The position numbers were made by a program, and so were the translations under genes. This document shows, in pieces, positions 35,952 to 45,284 of a DNA stretch of 64,000 bases (positions within the stretch are counted from its first letter, which is position 1; each line of letters begins with the position of its first letter). Source of the DNA: Wolbachia endosymbiont (group A) of Longitarsus flavicornis (GTDB lineage: Bacteria > Pseudomonadota > Alphaproteobacteria > Rickettsiales > Anaplasmataceae); NCBI RefSeq assembly GCF_963931955.1, contig NZ_OZ008337.1:1-64000 (forward strand). The letters run 5' to 3'. Below the pieces are notes generated by a model, which was not told the origin of the DNA, made no database searches, and saw only the letters and a program-made list of their open reading frames with translations.

Positions 35952-37487
35952 TTACAAACACCGTTGTGCTGAACCTTGAATATCCACTTCTTTCAATTCA
36001 GTGTCAGGAGCGATGGGTTTTGATATTGTGTATGTAATGCCACCGGCTATCAGTGCAGATACCACAGAAGCTGCAACTATTAATAGAGCAGACAATCCGG
36101 AAGCAATACTAAGAGCAGCACCTACTGCTAACATAGCTGCAAGGCTCGCGTAGGCAACTTTTGGGGAAAATTGTCTTTTTCCTACTTTTTCTAGTGACAC
36201 TTCATTTGTTTTAGTTTTGCCCAGTTCACCCTCAAGTGGTGTGTTTTCATTCTCCAGACTTTTTATTTTTTGTGTCAGTGATTCATTCTCTTTATTGAAT
36301 TGTTTCAACTTAGTCTCATGTCTAGCTATACAACTTTTTGATTCTTCTAGTTCCTTTTGCGCTTTTTCTAACAACACTTCTGCTTTAGAATACTGACTTT
36401 CTGTTTTGTCTAATTTATCCTTAAGCGTTGCTTTTTCACTTTCTAGATCTTGTATTTTTTGTTCTAGTGATTCATTCTCTTCATTGAGTTTCTCCAGTAC
36501 TTCCAATTTAGTCTCATGTTCAGTGACACAATTTCTCAATTCTGTTAGTTCCTTTTGCGCTTTTCCTAGTCCACCCTCAAGTGTTGTGTTTTTACTTTCT
36601 AGATCTTGTATTTGTTGTTTTAGTGATTGATTCTCTTCCTTTTGAGATCGCAGTGCGTTTTCTAGAGTCTGATTATCAACATTTTCCTCAACATGATTTG
36701 CCCCATCATGATTTATTTCGGAACGGGAAGAGGTATTAGATGCAGTCTCAAGTCCTAATTCTAGACCGCTGTCCTCACTATCACTTTCATCAGTAAGAAT
36801 CCGTTTATCACTATATGTAGCATTTGTTTTTTTCGATGACTCAATTTTTTCTACCATATTCTTAACACTAACACGTAGGCATTGCTCATCTGCTGTACTG
36901 TCACTACTTTCACCCGTAACAGAAGTCTGTTTATCATTACGTGTAGCATCGTGTTGTTTCAAATAAGGACTTATAACATTTGCTGGTGCAGCAGCTGCAT
37001 TATTCCCGTTCACAACTAAACCTTCTGGAGTTTTATTCGTTTTTATTATGATATCTCTTGGAGTTTTGTCTTTATTCTTTTCTAATTGAGGATTTGCTTT
37101 TCGTAAAAGCTGTATTATCTCTTGATTACCATTCGAAGTAGCAATGTCAAAAGGAGTCAGTCCAGAGTGATCTTTCATAGTAGCACTTACTTTGTTTTCC
37201 AGCAGGAGCTTCACCATTAGTGCATTACCGCATTGTACAGCAAAATGTAATAATGTACCTCGTGCTGTAGTGCTATCTGGCATTTGCAGCTTAAATTCGT
37301 GGTTTTTATAAAAACTGTCAGATTTAAATATGTTATATACTATTGTATATGGAGAATCTATTCCGTTCTCATCACTCTTTTCTTTTAATTTATCTTGTAC
37401 TTTTTTTAATACATTATCGCTGCTTAAGTCTTTGCGTTTACTTACTTCTCGTATTATTTCAAAAAACCTTTCCTTTTCTATTGCCAC
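35952..37487 (-). CDS. Ankyrin, coiled-coil and membrane-anchored protein
   Basis: The 511-residue protein has a helical N-terminus, ankyrin repeats at about 75-150 (GTLLHFAVQCGNALMVKLLL, GLTPFDIATSNGNQEIIQLL), and a Ser/Asp-rich linker. A long coiled coil at about 275-425 contains two similar blocks built on ENESLEQKIQDLESE. The C-terminus holds two membrane helices near 445-495 and the tail ITYTISKPIAPDTEL. That tail matches the protein at 7991-8749. The layout suggests a surface-displayed or secreted protein that tethers host partners; this is inference. Confidence 0.82.
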   Translation of the reverse strand: MAIEKERFFEIIREVSKRKDLSSDNVLKKVQDKLKEKSDENGIDSPYTIVYNIFKSDSFYKNHEFKLQMPDSTTARGTLLHFAVQCGNALMVKLLLENKVSATMKDHSGLTPFDIATSNGNQEIIQLLRKANPQLEKNKDKTPRDIIIKTNKTPEGLVVNGNNAAAAPANVISPYLKQHDATRNDKQTSVTGESSDSTADEQCLRVSVKNMVEKIESSKKTNATYSDKRILTDESDSEDSGLELGLETASNTSSRSEINHDGANHVEENVDNQTLENALRSQKEENQSLKQQIQDLESKNTTLEGGLGKAQKELTELRNCVTEHETKLEVLEKLNEENESLEQKIQDLESEKATLKDKLDKTESQYSKAEVLLEKAQKELEESKSCIARHETKLKQFNKENESLTQKIKSLENENTPLEGELGKTKTNEVSLEKVGKRQFSPKVAYASLAAMLAVGAALSIASGLSALLIVAASVVSALIAGGITYTISKPIAPDTELKEVDIQGSAQRCL

Positions 37488-37589
37488 AACCTTTACACCT
37501 AATTTATTTATTATTGCTGGACAGTCTCACAAAAAAGTTAAGTTTGTCGAAATTCCATGTTTGATCTAAAAATTAGTCACAAACATTTT

Positions 37590-38105
37590 CTATGCAAGTA
37601 GCTCTGTACGAACATTGTCTATCAGATCCAAGTGGCTGACACTGGTTCTTTTATGACGGCAGTACCCTCTTCTTGTCATTCCAGTGCGTGACACTTGAAT
37701 CTCATTTTACTTTATGATGATGTCATGAAAGTAGCTTTCCATCCAAAAGGGTGTCATCCCAGTTCCTTGACTACTTGGATCCAGAAAAAAGAATGGTGTC
37801 ATGCAAGTAGCTGACACTGGTTTCCATCCAAGACGGCAGCGCCTCCTTCTTCTGTCATCCCAGTGCCCAGACACTGGGATCCAGGAAAGTTTGCTTGTGA
37901 GCAAGCAAACTAGCATAGAAAGTGGTTACAACATTTTCGATGAGATTATATGGAAAACTGGATCCCAGTGTCAGCTACTCGGATGACAAAAAAAGGAGCA
38001 CTGGGATGACATCATCCTTTTTTGGGATTCCAGCGTCACGCGCTGGAATGACAGCAATCTACGTCATACCGCCGCGGTATCTCTAGATCCCGCTGCGGGA
38101 TGACG
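37590..38105. repeat. Cluster of palindromic repeats
   Basis: Units of the type GTCATCCCAGTGC..GACACTGGGATCCAG and GTCATACCGCCGCGGTATC recur in both orientations. Together with the long repeat that follows, they fill the 1.08-kb gap between the ankyrin gene and the RDD gene. No protein-coding gene is supported. Confidence 0.75.
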
Positions 38106-38124
38106 GTTGTCGTTTAGCTATAAA

Positions 38125-38566
38125 TATTTAAGAAATTTACCAAACGAAAAAAAAGGCAAAAGAAGCCCCGTGGTTGGCTAATTACTTACATTATACTTTC
38201 AAGTATGGCGTTTTTTTATTCTAAACGTTTAATAACCACGACTCAGCTGCTTTTAAACCGCAACTAATCTAAATTATAAACGTTAAGAAATTTACTAAAC
38301 AGAAAAAAAGGCAAAAGAAACCCTAGGGTAGCTAATTATTCACTATCCATTTTTTAAGTTGGCGTTTTTTTATGTTTTAAATGCTTTATAAGCGTATTTC
38401 AGCTTGAAAACCCAGAAATTTGATAAAGACATAGAGTGCACATAGTGCAAAAAATTAAACATGAGACGCCAGATACGTGAGTTTTTTTGTCATTTAATCT
38501 GTACAGAGAAGATAAATAAATAGCTTCAATTTCATGATAAGAGGGCTGGCGGAGTTTGTCAAGTAA
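38125..38566 (+). repeat. ~450-bp dispersed repeat, copy A
   Basis: It contains two related half-units, each starting AAGAAATTTAC(C/T)AAAC, then AAAAAGGCAAAAGAA, and ending GGCGTTTTTTTAT. The tail is shared too (GTCATTTAATCTGTACAGAG). Copies B (45474-45928) and C (51363-51822, reversed) match closely. Its hairpin-plus-T-run structure could terminate transcription. Confidence 0.85.
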
Positions 38567-38568
38567 TT

Positions 38569-39180
38569 TTAGCTCTGCCTTCTAAGGCTTTTACTCGTGA
38601 CAACCACTGTGCCTGCGATCTTATCGTGCCAAGTTTGGCAGCGTTTATCGAAATTTGACCATAAAAAGCCCAAGAATAATGGTGCAACTGATAGTATGAG
38701 GGAAAAAAATCTCTTGGTTGCTTGCCTTAAAGTCATTTTTCCGAAGGTTTGTGCATCCACAACTCTGAGCCCAAATAATAGTTTTCCAGGTGTAGCAGCA
38801 AACTTTACCCACATATATATTACATAGCAAAAGAGCATAATAAACTGGACTATTTGATTTAGGATTAGTAATTTTATAAGTCTACTCTGCGTTGTCTTTT
38901 CTTCTATAGACAGTGGCACTTGCATTTGATATTTTGCAGCAATTTGGCTTAATATTTTGCTATCCTCTGAGTTCATAAAGAGCTGATTTAAGGCTTGGCC
39001 GCAAAACTGCAAGAACAAAACGATAATAATCAAATCAAGCAATACTGATATATAGCGCCTGAGGCCCGTTACATAACATATTCCATTTTCGTCTTTCTTT
39101 ACCTTTTGAATAACATTTATAGAAGAAAAAATAGAAAATAAACGATCAAAAAATTTATGTAACATATATACACTTTCCAA
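38569..39180 (-). CDS. RDD family membrane protein
   Basis: The 203-residue protein has three or four membrane helices and the RDD signature: RRYISVLLDLIIIV in the first helix, ATPGKLLFGLRVVD in the loop, and FDKRCQTWHDKIAGTVVV at the end. RDD proteins are poorly characterised inner membrane proteins, some proposed as transporters. ATG at 39165 is an alternative start. It follows tRNA-Leu on the same strand by 9 bp. Confidence 0.85.
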   Translation of the reverse strand: MESVYMLHKFFDRLFSIFSSINVIQKVKKDENGICYVTGLRRYISVLLDLIIIVLFLQFCGQALNQLFMNSEDSKILSQIAAKYQMQVPLSIEEKTTQSRLIKLLILNQIVQFIMLFCYVIYMWVKFAATPGKLLFGLRVVDAQTFGKMTLRQATKRFFSLILSVAPLFLGFLWSNFDKRCQTWHDKIAGTVVVTSKSLRRQS

Positions 39181-39189
39181 TATTTAACG

Positions 39190-39272
39190 TGCCCCTGGCC
39201 GGACTTGAACCAGCATGCTTTTGCAAGCAACAGATTTTGAGTCTGCCGTGTCTACCATTCCACCACAGGGGC
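39190..39272 (-). tRNA. tRNA-Leu (CAA)
   Basis: The 83-nt gene has a 7-bp acceptor stem (GCCCCTG with CAGGGGC), an anticodon loop CTCAAAA with anticodon CAA, a long variable arm as expected for leucine, and a GTTCAAGTC TΨC loop. The CCA end is not encoded. Confidence 0.95.
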
Positions 39273-39378
39273 ATTAAGTTTTAATGCTATAGGTAGCACA
39301 AAATTAGTCAAATTTTATATGTCTTTCAAATCAAAACTAAATATTCTACAATAATCGATAGTTACTCTTAAATGCAGA

Positions 39379-40830
39379 ATGAATAAATTAGCTGATCTCC
39401 TTGATTCAAGAGGTGTAGACAAAGAAATATGTAAATTACCGCATAATTTAGAAGCTGAACAGATGCTTATTGGTGCAATGATTCGTGATAATAGAATTTG
39501 TGATGCAGTTGAAGACACAATTACAGCAGAAAATTTCTATGATCCACTGCATCAAAGTATTTTTACGCAAATATCTAAAACCAGAAAACATGGCATAGTT
39601 GCCAATGAACTGAGCCTTAAAATGTTTTTTGAAAACGACCAAGCATTTACCGAGTGTGGTGGGGTAGAGTACTTAGCAAAGCTTGCAGCGAAGGCAAGTA
39701 TTGCACTTGATATTTATAGTTTGACTAGAATAATCCGTGATACTTACTTAAGGAGATGTTTAATTAAGCTCGGGCAAGAAATAGTTGGTGATAGCTACAA
39801 CTACGATATTGAAAATCCTGCACAGGCACAAATTGAACAAGCAATGACAAAATTGTTCAATTTGGCAGTAAAAAAACAAGGTGAGAAAACATATATAAAA
39901 CTTGCAAGTTCAGTCAAAGATGTGGTTGAGAAGATCAGCGCACTGAAAAATAATCCAGAAGCGCTAGGCGTTACAACCGGACTTCAAGATCTAAATCAGC
40001 TTCTTGGTGGTCTACAAAAATCTGATTTATTAATTTTAGCTGCAAGGCCTTCTATGGGTAAAACAGCATTGGCGCTAAACATCGCACTTAATGCTTGTAA
40101 GATGTTGCAAAAAAGAACAGATAAACAACACCATGTAGCGTTTTTCTCACTTGAAATGTCAGCAGAGCAATTAACTGCAAGATTGATTACTATAGATTCA
40201 GGAATTAGTTATTATAAGGCATTAACCGGGAGAATTAGTGATTTTGAATTGCATGAATTTATCAATACTAGTACAGAGTTATCTGAACTGCCTTTCCTCA
40301 TAGATGACACCCCTGCACTATCAATTAGCGCACTTCGCACTAGAATACGTTTGCTGTATCAATTATATAATGTAGAAGTGGTATTCATTGATTATCTGCA
40401 GCTAATCAGAGGAACGACAAAAAGGAGTAATGAAAATAGAGTGCAAGAAATCTCGGAAGTGACGCAGGGTTTGAAAGCAATTGCAAAGGAGCTAAATATT
40501 CCCATTGTTGCACTATCTCAGCTCTCTCGTTCTGTTGAGCAGAGGGATGATAAAAAACCACAACTTTCTGATTTACGTGATTCAGGAAGCATAGAGCAGG
40601 ATGCAGATATAGTAATGTTCCTCTATAGAGAAGAATACTACGAATTGAGAAAGCAACCAAGTGAAGGAAGCAATAAACATCGAGAATGGCAAGAGAAAAT
40701 GGAGAAAATTAGAAATATTGCAGAGCTTGTTATTGCAAAGCAGAGGAACGGGCCAATTGGCAGTGTGAAATTATATTTTGACTCTAACAGAGGTGCATTT
40801 AAAGATTACACGGAAAGGCATATTTCATAG
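39379..40830 (+). CDS. dnaB: Replicative DNA helicase DnaB
   Basis: The 483-residue protein has the DnaB N-terminal domain (PHNLEAEQMLIGAMIRD) and the RecA-like motor: Walker A ARPSMGKTALALNIA, Walker B VVFIDYLQLI, and the SQLSRSVEQRDDKKPQLSDLRDSGSIEQDAD region. It unwinds DNA at the fork and works with DnaG, also present at 46085. Frame and length are normal. Confidence 0.97.
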   Translation: MNKLADLLDSRGVDKEICKLPHNLEAEQMLIGAMIRDNRICDAVEDTITAENFYDPLHQSIFTQISKTRKHGIVANELSLKMFFENDQAFTECGGVEYLAKLAAKASIALDIYSLTRIIRDTYLRRCLIKLGQEIVGDSYNYDIENPAQAQIEQAMTKLFNLAVKKQGEKTYIKLASSVKDVVEKISALKNNPEALGVTTGLQDLNQLLGGLQKSDLLILAARPSMGKTALALNIALNACKMLQKRTDKQHHVAFFSLEMSAEQLTARLITIDSGISYYKALTGRISDFELHEFINTSTELSELPFLIDDTPALSISALRTRIRLLYQLYNVEVVFIDYLQLIRGTTKRSNENRVQEISEVTQGLKAIAKELNIPIVALSQLSRSVEQRDDKKPQLSDLRDSGSIEQDADIVMFLYREEYYELRKQPSEGSNKHREWQEKMEKIRNIAELVIAKQRNGPIGSVKLYFDSNRGAFKDYTERHIS

Positions 40831-40861
40831 CCTTCAGCAATCTTTTGTCAATATCTATCCT

Positions 40862-40920
40862 TGTCATCCCGCTACTTGTTAGCGGGATCTATGGCCGGGA
40901 TACCGCGGTGGTATGACGGT
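40862..40920. repeat. Palindromic repeat after dnaB
   Basis: GTCATCCCGCTACTTGTTAG followed by CGGGAT and then GGATACCGCGGTGGTATGACGG form two adjacent hairpins of the same family as elsewhere. It may also serve as a dnaB terminator structure, but no T-run follows. Confidence 0.7.
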
Positions 40921-40960
40921 AAGGTTTACCTTATTATGATTTATTAATTTGCTAATAAAT

Positions 40961-40989
40961 TTGACATATCTTTTTGTTTGTGCTACAAT
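40961..40989 (+). promoter_or_regulatory. Strong sigma70-type promoter
   Basis: Perfect TTGACA (40961-40966) and TACAAT (40984-40989) with a 17-bp spacer, 38 bp before the ATG at 41027. It excludes a coding start upstream of this point. Confidence 0.8.
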
Positions 40990-41026
40990 CTTTAATAATA
41001 AATTAATTATTTTAGTGAGGTACACA

Positions 41027-41713
41027 ATGAAAAATATATTTAATAAAACTAATGCACCCTATCTTGTAGCTAGTGCTCTGGCTACTTTAGCTCTGGTATC
41101 ATCTGGAGTAGTTGGTGTCTTAACTGCAGTTGCGGTTTTTAATGCGAGCCTTCCACTTATTGCAGGCCTTGTAAGCCTTGCCGTATTTTCTGCTGCAACT
41201 ATTGCATTTTCAGCTATAAGGATTAGCAAAAACAATATTATTTCTCAAAAAGAGGCTGAAGCACAATTTTATAAGGATAAACTTAGCACTCAAGAGCTGA
41301 CTAGTTTAGATTATTTAGATCCTGCGGTTCCTTCTAAAAAGCAAGAGCAACAAGCTGATAAAAAGGTTGATTATTTAGATCTTGCAACTTCTAAGAATTT
41401 GAATCATTTAAATGTTGATATTTCTAGCCTGAAAGAGCAGTCAGCTAAGGATGAGATATATGAGGATGCAGTTGAAGAACAAGTTACTAAGGTTTCTAGC
41501 CCAGAAAGTCAGCCAGCCAAAGGAGAAAATGGTCAAGGTTGGGGTGCATGGGGTAAGGCTAAGGTAGCTGCAACAGTGACCACTGGAATAGGACTCTGTG
41601 GTGCTGTTTTATATTGTGCTGCATCATATATTCCTACAGTACTTAATGGAGTTGTAGCATCATCTATGGACAATAGTATGTCTGTAAACAATGGTACGTG
41701 CCCTAGTCAATGA
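41027..41713 (+). CDS. Hypothetical membrane protein with tyrosine motifs
   Basis: Not recognised. With the start at 41027 (after GTGAGG) it has 228 residues. Two membrane helices lie near 14-62 (LVASALATLALVSSGVVGVL, then ASLPLIAGLVSLAVF) and one near 180-205. The middle is polar and has two near-repeats (SLDYLDPAV and KVDYLDLAT) and a DEIYEDAV motif resembling acidic tyrosine-kinase sites. A consensus promoter precedes it, so it is probably well expressed. A surface or secreted role is possible but unproven. Confidence 0.7.
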   Translation: MKNIFNKTNAPYLVASALATLALVSSGVVGVLTAVAVFNASLPLIAGLVSLAVFSAATIAFSAIRISKNNIISQKEAEAQFYKDKLSTQELTSLDYLDPAVPSKKQEQQADKKVDYLDLATSKNLNHLNVDISSLKEQSAKDEIYEDAVEEQVTKVSSPESQPAKGENGQGWGAWGKAKVAATVTTGIGLCGAVLYCAASYIPTVLNGVVASSMDNSMSVNNGTCPSQ

Positions 41714-41746
41714 ATGTAATCCCATCCAAGAGAAATAGCTTAAAAA

Positions 41747-43366
41747 CTATTTCTCCACTTTAGTATCAACCCTCAAAAAAACCGGCGTAGGTTTAGGCAA
41801 TGTTATGCCTGAACTTACGCACGTATCGCACAGAGATTTTAAATCACGTTGTTCTTTCGGGATTTGCAGTTGATTTAGTATCATCTCCGCTGACTTTGGA
41901 ACAATCGGTTGCAATAAAATGCCAATTATCCTGATATATTCTAGTAATTTGTAGATTACTAAGTTCATACGCGCTCTATCAGTTTTGCTTAATGTCCAGG
42001 GTGCACTTTTATCTATATAAGCATTTGCTTCAGAAGAGATGTTGATAATTAGAAGTATAATCTGGTTAAACTCATACTTTGATAAATGATTCATGATTTG
42101 ATCAATTATGGACCTACAATTTGGCAAGCTCTCATTCCCTTGAAGCAAATTTTTATCAATTATTGGTACAATTCCAGAACATTGCTTGTGTAAAAATGAA
42201 ATTGTTCTTTGTACTAAATTGCCTATGTTGTTTGCCAGTTCTGAGTTTATGCGGCTGATCATATTTTTCTTACTAAAGTTACCATCCTGGCCAAAACTTG
42301 CTTCTCGAAGGAGAAAATAGCGTAGTTGATCAACACCAAACTCTTGAGCGAGGTCAATTGGATCTATGACATTACCAAGGGACTTGGATATTTTTTCTCC
42401 CTCGTTTAGCCACCAACCATGAACTGCAATTTGTTTTGGTAGTGGCAAATCTGCTGCAAGGAGAATTGCCGGCCAATATACGGCGTGAAAGCGCAATATG
42501 TCTTTACCAATTACATGAACGTTGAAAGAGCTGTCAGCTAGGTTTGCAGCGCGTGACGCTGGAATCTGTGTTTCCTTCTGGATCCCAGCTGGGATGACAG
42601 ATGGTGGTTCTGCCCAAAACTTCTTATATTCTTCACCTTCAGTACTAGGGAAACCTATTGATGTAAGATAATTGGTTAATGCATCTATCCAGACATAGAT
42701 TACGTGTTTGTCATTACCTGGTACTTTTATTCCCCAGTTAAAACTAGTACGAGAGATTGAGAGGTCAATGAGCCCTGATCTTACAAACGATACCACTTCA
42801 TTTTTTCTGCTCTCAGGAAAGATAAAATTTGGTTGACCTTCATATAGCTCAAGCAATTTATCTTGCCAGTTTGATAAGCGAAAAAAGTAGCTCTCTTCTT
42901 TTATCCACTGAACTTCCGCGCCTGTTGGTGCTTTGCCATCTATCAGCTCTGACTCCTGATAAAATGCTTCATCACGAACTGAATACCAACCCGAATAGGA
43001 ATCCAAATATATTTGCCCTCTCTCTTCAAGTCTATTCCATAAAGCTATAACTGCTTTTTTGTGACGTTCTTCCGTAGTGCGAATAAAATCGTCATACTCA
43101 AAATTCATGAACTTAGCCAATTCTTTAAATGAAACGCTCACTTCATCTGTAAATTCTTTTGGCTGCATTTCCTTTGCTTTAGCTGCTTTTTCTATTTTTT
43201 GTCCATGTTCATCTGTACCGGTGGTAAATTTGACATTTTTCCCAGCTAGTTTCATGAACCTTGCCACCACGTCACACAAGAGAGAAGTGTATGCATGACC
43301 AATATGCGGCTTATCGTTTACGTAATATACTGGCGTGGTGATGTAAAAGTTCTCGAATTGTTCCAT
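41747..43366 (-). CDS. metG: Methionine-tRNA ligase with palindromic-repeat insert
   Basis: This 539-residue class I enzyme charges tRNA-Met. HIGH-type motif is HIGHAYTS near residue 21 and KMSKS-type is KISKSLGN near 330. An insertion of 28 residues at about 254-281 (PPSVIPAGIQ ... LADSSF) separates KKFWAE from VHVIGKDILRFHAVYWP. It is encoded by a Wolbachia palindromic repeat. The frame is kept and the active-site motifs are normal, so the enzyme is presumably functional. Confidence 0.95.
   Translation of the reverse strand: MEQFENFYITTPVYYVNDKPHIGHAYTSLLCDVVARFMKLAGKNVKFTTGTDEHGQKIEKAAKAKEMQPKEFTDEVSVSFKELAKFMNFEYDDFIRTTEERHKKAVIALWNRLEERGQIYLDSYSGWYSVRDEAFYQESELIDGKAPTGAEVQWIKEESYFFRLSNWQDKLLELYEGQPNFIFPESRKNEVVSFVRSGLIDLSISRTSFNWGIKVPGNDKHVIYVWIDALTNYLTSIGFPSTEGEEYKKFWAEPPSVIPAGIQKETQIPASRAANLADSSFNVHVIGKDILRFHAVYWPAILLAADLPLPKQIAVHGWWLNEGEKISKSLGNVIDPIDLAQEFGVDQLRYFLLREASFGQDGNFSKKNMISRINSELANNIGNLVQRTISFLHKQCSGIVPIIDKNLLQGNESLPNCRSIIDQIMNHLSKYEFNQIILLIINISSEANAYIDKSAPWTLSKTDRARMNLVIYKLLEYIRIIGILLQPIVPKSAEMILNQLQIPKEQRDLKSLCDTCVSSGITLPKPTPVFLRVDTKVEK
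42524..42607 (-). repeat. In-frame palindromic repeat inside metG
   Basis: This 84-bp segment contains GATCCCAGCTGGGATGACAG and GCGTGACGCTGGAAT, the same units seen in intergenic palindromic clusters (for example near 38000). Length is a multiple of three and there are no stops, so it adds 28 residues to MetG. Confidence 0.85.
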
Positions 43367-43523
43367 GGTTTAGCATTTTGATAAAAATCAACTGAGTTAA
43401 TTATAGTATTAAAAAGGCAGTAATAAATAAATATTGATTGGGTTAAGCATAATTTTTGAAAAAAGCTATTTACTGAAATTTTATTAAAATAAGAAACAAT
43501 CAGGCATGATTATTGAAAGAACA

Positions 43524-43964
43524 ATGGGAAATTTTCTTGTAATTCTATTTATAGTTTTCTATGCATTTGATGCACACGCTGATGGAGCAACAGATGTAAT
43601 GTGTAATGTAATAGGTTACGTTCATAGAATAGGTGGGCCAATGATCACAGTGGTAGTAATTGGTACAAGCTTGCTTGCAATATTTGGCAAAATGCCTTGG
43701 CCTGCGCTTTTCTCACTTGGTATGTTCGTTGCAGTGTTTTTTGGTGGTCCCCAAATTGTAAAAACGGTAACAGAAAAAGAAGTTTGTTGTCTTTATGAGG
43801 GGCAAACATTGGAAAATGGAAAGTGTGTTGCTGCTCCTGGATATGAACATGTAGGTAAGTCGTATTTTGGTTGTAAGGGGGCTTGGGTGGGGACTAATAA
43901 GCCCGGCACATGTATGAGAGCCGGCCAAGACCCTTCAAAGTATTGGATGATAAGGAAGAAGTGA
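43524..43964 (+). CDS. virB2: VirB2-like type IV secretion pilin
   Basis: A signal peptide (MGNFLVILFIVFYAFDAHA) is followed by a mature protein with two hydrophobic helices (GPMITVVVIGTSLLAIFG, WPALFSLGMFVAVFFGG), the TrbC/VirB2 pattern. A Cys-rich C-terminal extension of about 60 residues (VCCLYEGQTLENGKC, FGCKGAWVG) is unusual for VirB2 but seen in Rickettsiales homologues. ATG at 43506 is an alternative start. It stands alone, away from other vir genes, as is common for scattered vir genes in this group. Confidence 0.75.
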   Translation: MGNFLVILFIVFYAFDAHADGATDVMCNVIGYVHRIGGPMITVVVIGTSLLAIFGKMPWPALFSLGMFVAVFFGGPQIVKTVTEKEVCCLYEGQTLENGKCVAAPGYEHVGKSYFGCKGAWVGTNKPGTCMRAGQDPSKYWMIRKK

Positions 43965-44014
43965 AAAAGGTGCTTTTATGGATAAAATTGTTATTATGTT
44001 ATAAATTATTGAAT

Positions 44015-45184
44015 CTAACTACTCATCAAACCACAAAGTATATAATTAATATCCACACCTTTAGTTAAATTCCACTCACGCTTTATTACGTTGTACTCCA
44101 TGCCAGCCATGTTTTGCAGCGTTACATTATTTTCTCTTAAGTGATTTGCAATTTCTGACGGCTTGAGAAATTTATTCCAGTTATGCGTACCTTTTGGCAG
44201 CCAATTTAATATGTACTCTGCACCAATTATTGCAAGGCAGAAGGATTTGATAGTTCTATTTATTGTGGATATAAAGATCAGTCCCTCTGGTTTTAGCAGC
44301 TCTATTGCTCTTCTCATAAAGAATTCTAAATTATCTACATGCTCGACTACTTCCATTAGTAAAATAACATCATATTTTTTGTTATTATTCAGCTCTTCAA
44401 TGCTGGTGTGTATATATTCTATATTTAACCCTACTTTTTTTGCATGTGAATGCGCTACTTTTATGTTTTCTTCACATACATCTATTCCCACAACGTTAAT
44501 GCCAACGCGTGCCATTGACTCTGACAAAATGCCACCACCGCATCCAACATCAAGCAATGATAATTCTTTCAAATTGCATTTTTTTAACTCTTTTATTTTC
44601 TCAATAATGTAAGATACTCTAACAGGATTCATCATGTGCAATGGTTTGAATTTGCCGTTCTCATCCCACCACTGGCCTGCCATTTTAGCGAATTTTGATA
44701 TTTCATCTTCGTTATAAGTTTTTGTTTTTTTTTTCTTAGAGGTTATATTGCTGAGTTTATCAAGGCGTTTTTTATGTCTGCTTTCTTTTGAAAATTCTGT
44801 TTCGAGGAATTGTTCGACTATGTCTTTTGCTAATCCACTCGCAGTAAATCCTGCACCAAGACACAGTACATTTGCGTTGCCATGCTCGCGAGCTAATTTT
44901 GCGATTTCAACACTATTACACAAAGCAGCGTAGATTCCTTCAAAACGATTTGCCACAGTACTCATGCCCAAACCTGTACCACAAATTAATATCCCATAAT
45001 TTGCTTTTTTGCTTGTTATATCTTCTACAACTTTAACAGCATAGTCTGGATAATCCACGCACTTTTGCTGAGCAGTGCAGCCTTGATCTACCACTCTATA
45101 ACCTAGGGTTTCCAGGTAAGGTTTTATTTCTGATTTTAATTCATAACCAGCATGATCTGAGGCAATTGATACTACATCTAACAT
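44015..45184 (-). CDS. rpiB-ubiG: RpiB-UbiG fusion: ribose-5-phosphate isomerase B plus ubiquinone O-methyltransferase
   Basis: Residues 1-145 match RpiB (SIASDHAGYELKSEI, GTGLGMSTVANRFEGIYAAL), an isomerase of the pentose phosphate pathway. Residues 160-389 match UbiG (AGQWWDENGKFKPLHMMNPV, LLDVGCGGGILSESMAR, LMEVVEHV), an SAM-dependent methyltransferase of ubiquinone synthesis. The join is SNITSKKKKTKTYNEDE, encoded across a run of ten A residues. The two activities are not functionally linked. Either a true fusion or two genes brought into one frame by a homopolymer length change would explain it. Confidence 0.88.
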   Translation of the reverse strand: MLDVVSIASDHAGYELKSEIKPYLETLGYRVVDQGCTAQQKCVDYPDYAVKVVEDITSKKANYGILICGTGLGMSTVANRFEGIYAALCNSVEIAKLAREHGNANVLCLGAGFTASGLAKDIVEQFLETEFSKESRHKKRLDKLSNITSKKKKTKTYNEDEISKFAKMAGQWWDENGKFKPLHMMNPVRVSYIIEKIKELKKCNLKELSLLDVGCGGGILSESMARVGINVVGIDVCEENIKVAHSHAKKVGLNIEYIHTSIEELNNNKKYDVILLMEVVEHVDNLEFFMRRAIELLKPEGLIFISTINRTIKSFCLAIIGAEYILNWLPKGTHNWNKFLKPSEIANHLRENNVTLQNMAGMEYNVIKREWNLTKGVDINYILCGLMSS

Positions 45185-45284
45185 ATAAGAAATAAGGACA
45201 TTTTATATGGGTTTGAACTTTCTGTCAAGTCATTCAATGCTTCTGACCTTTTGGGAGTTCTAAAGCTATAGCTAAGGTTTTCCT

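Noticed and set aside
40949..41026. 26-residue N-terminal extension of the 41027 gene
   Set aside because: It would place the coding start upstream of a perfect promoter and runs through the -35/-10 region.
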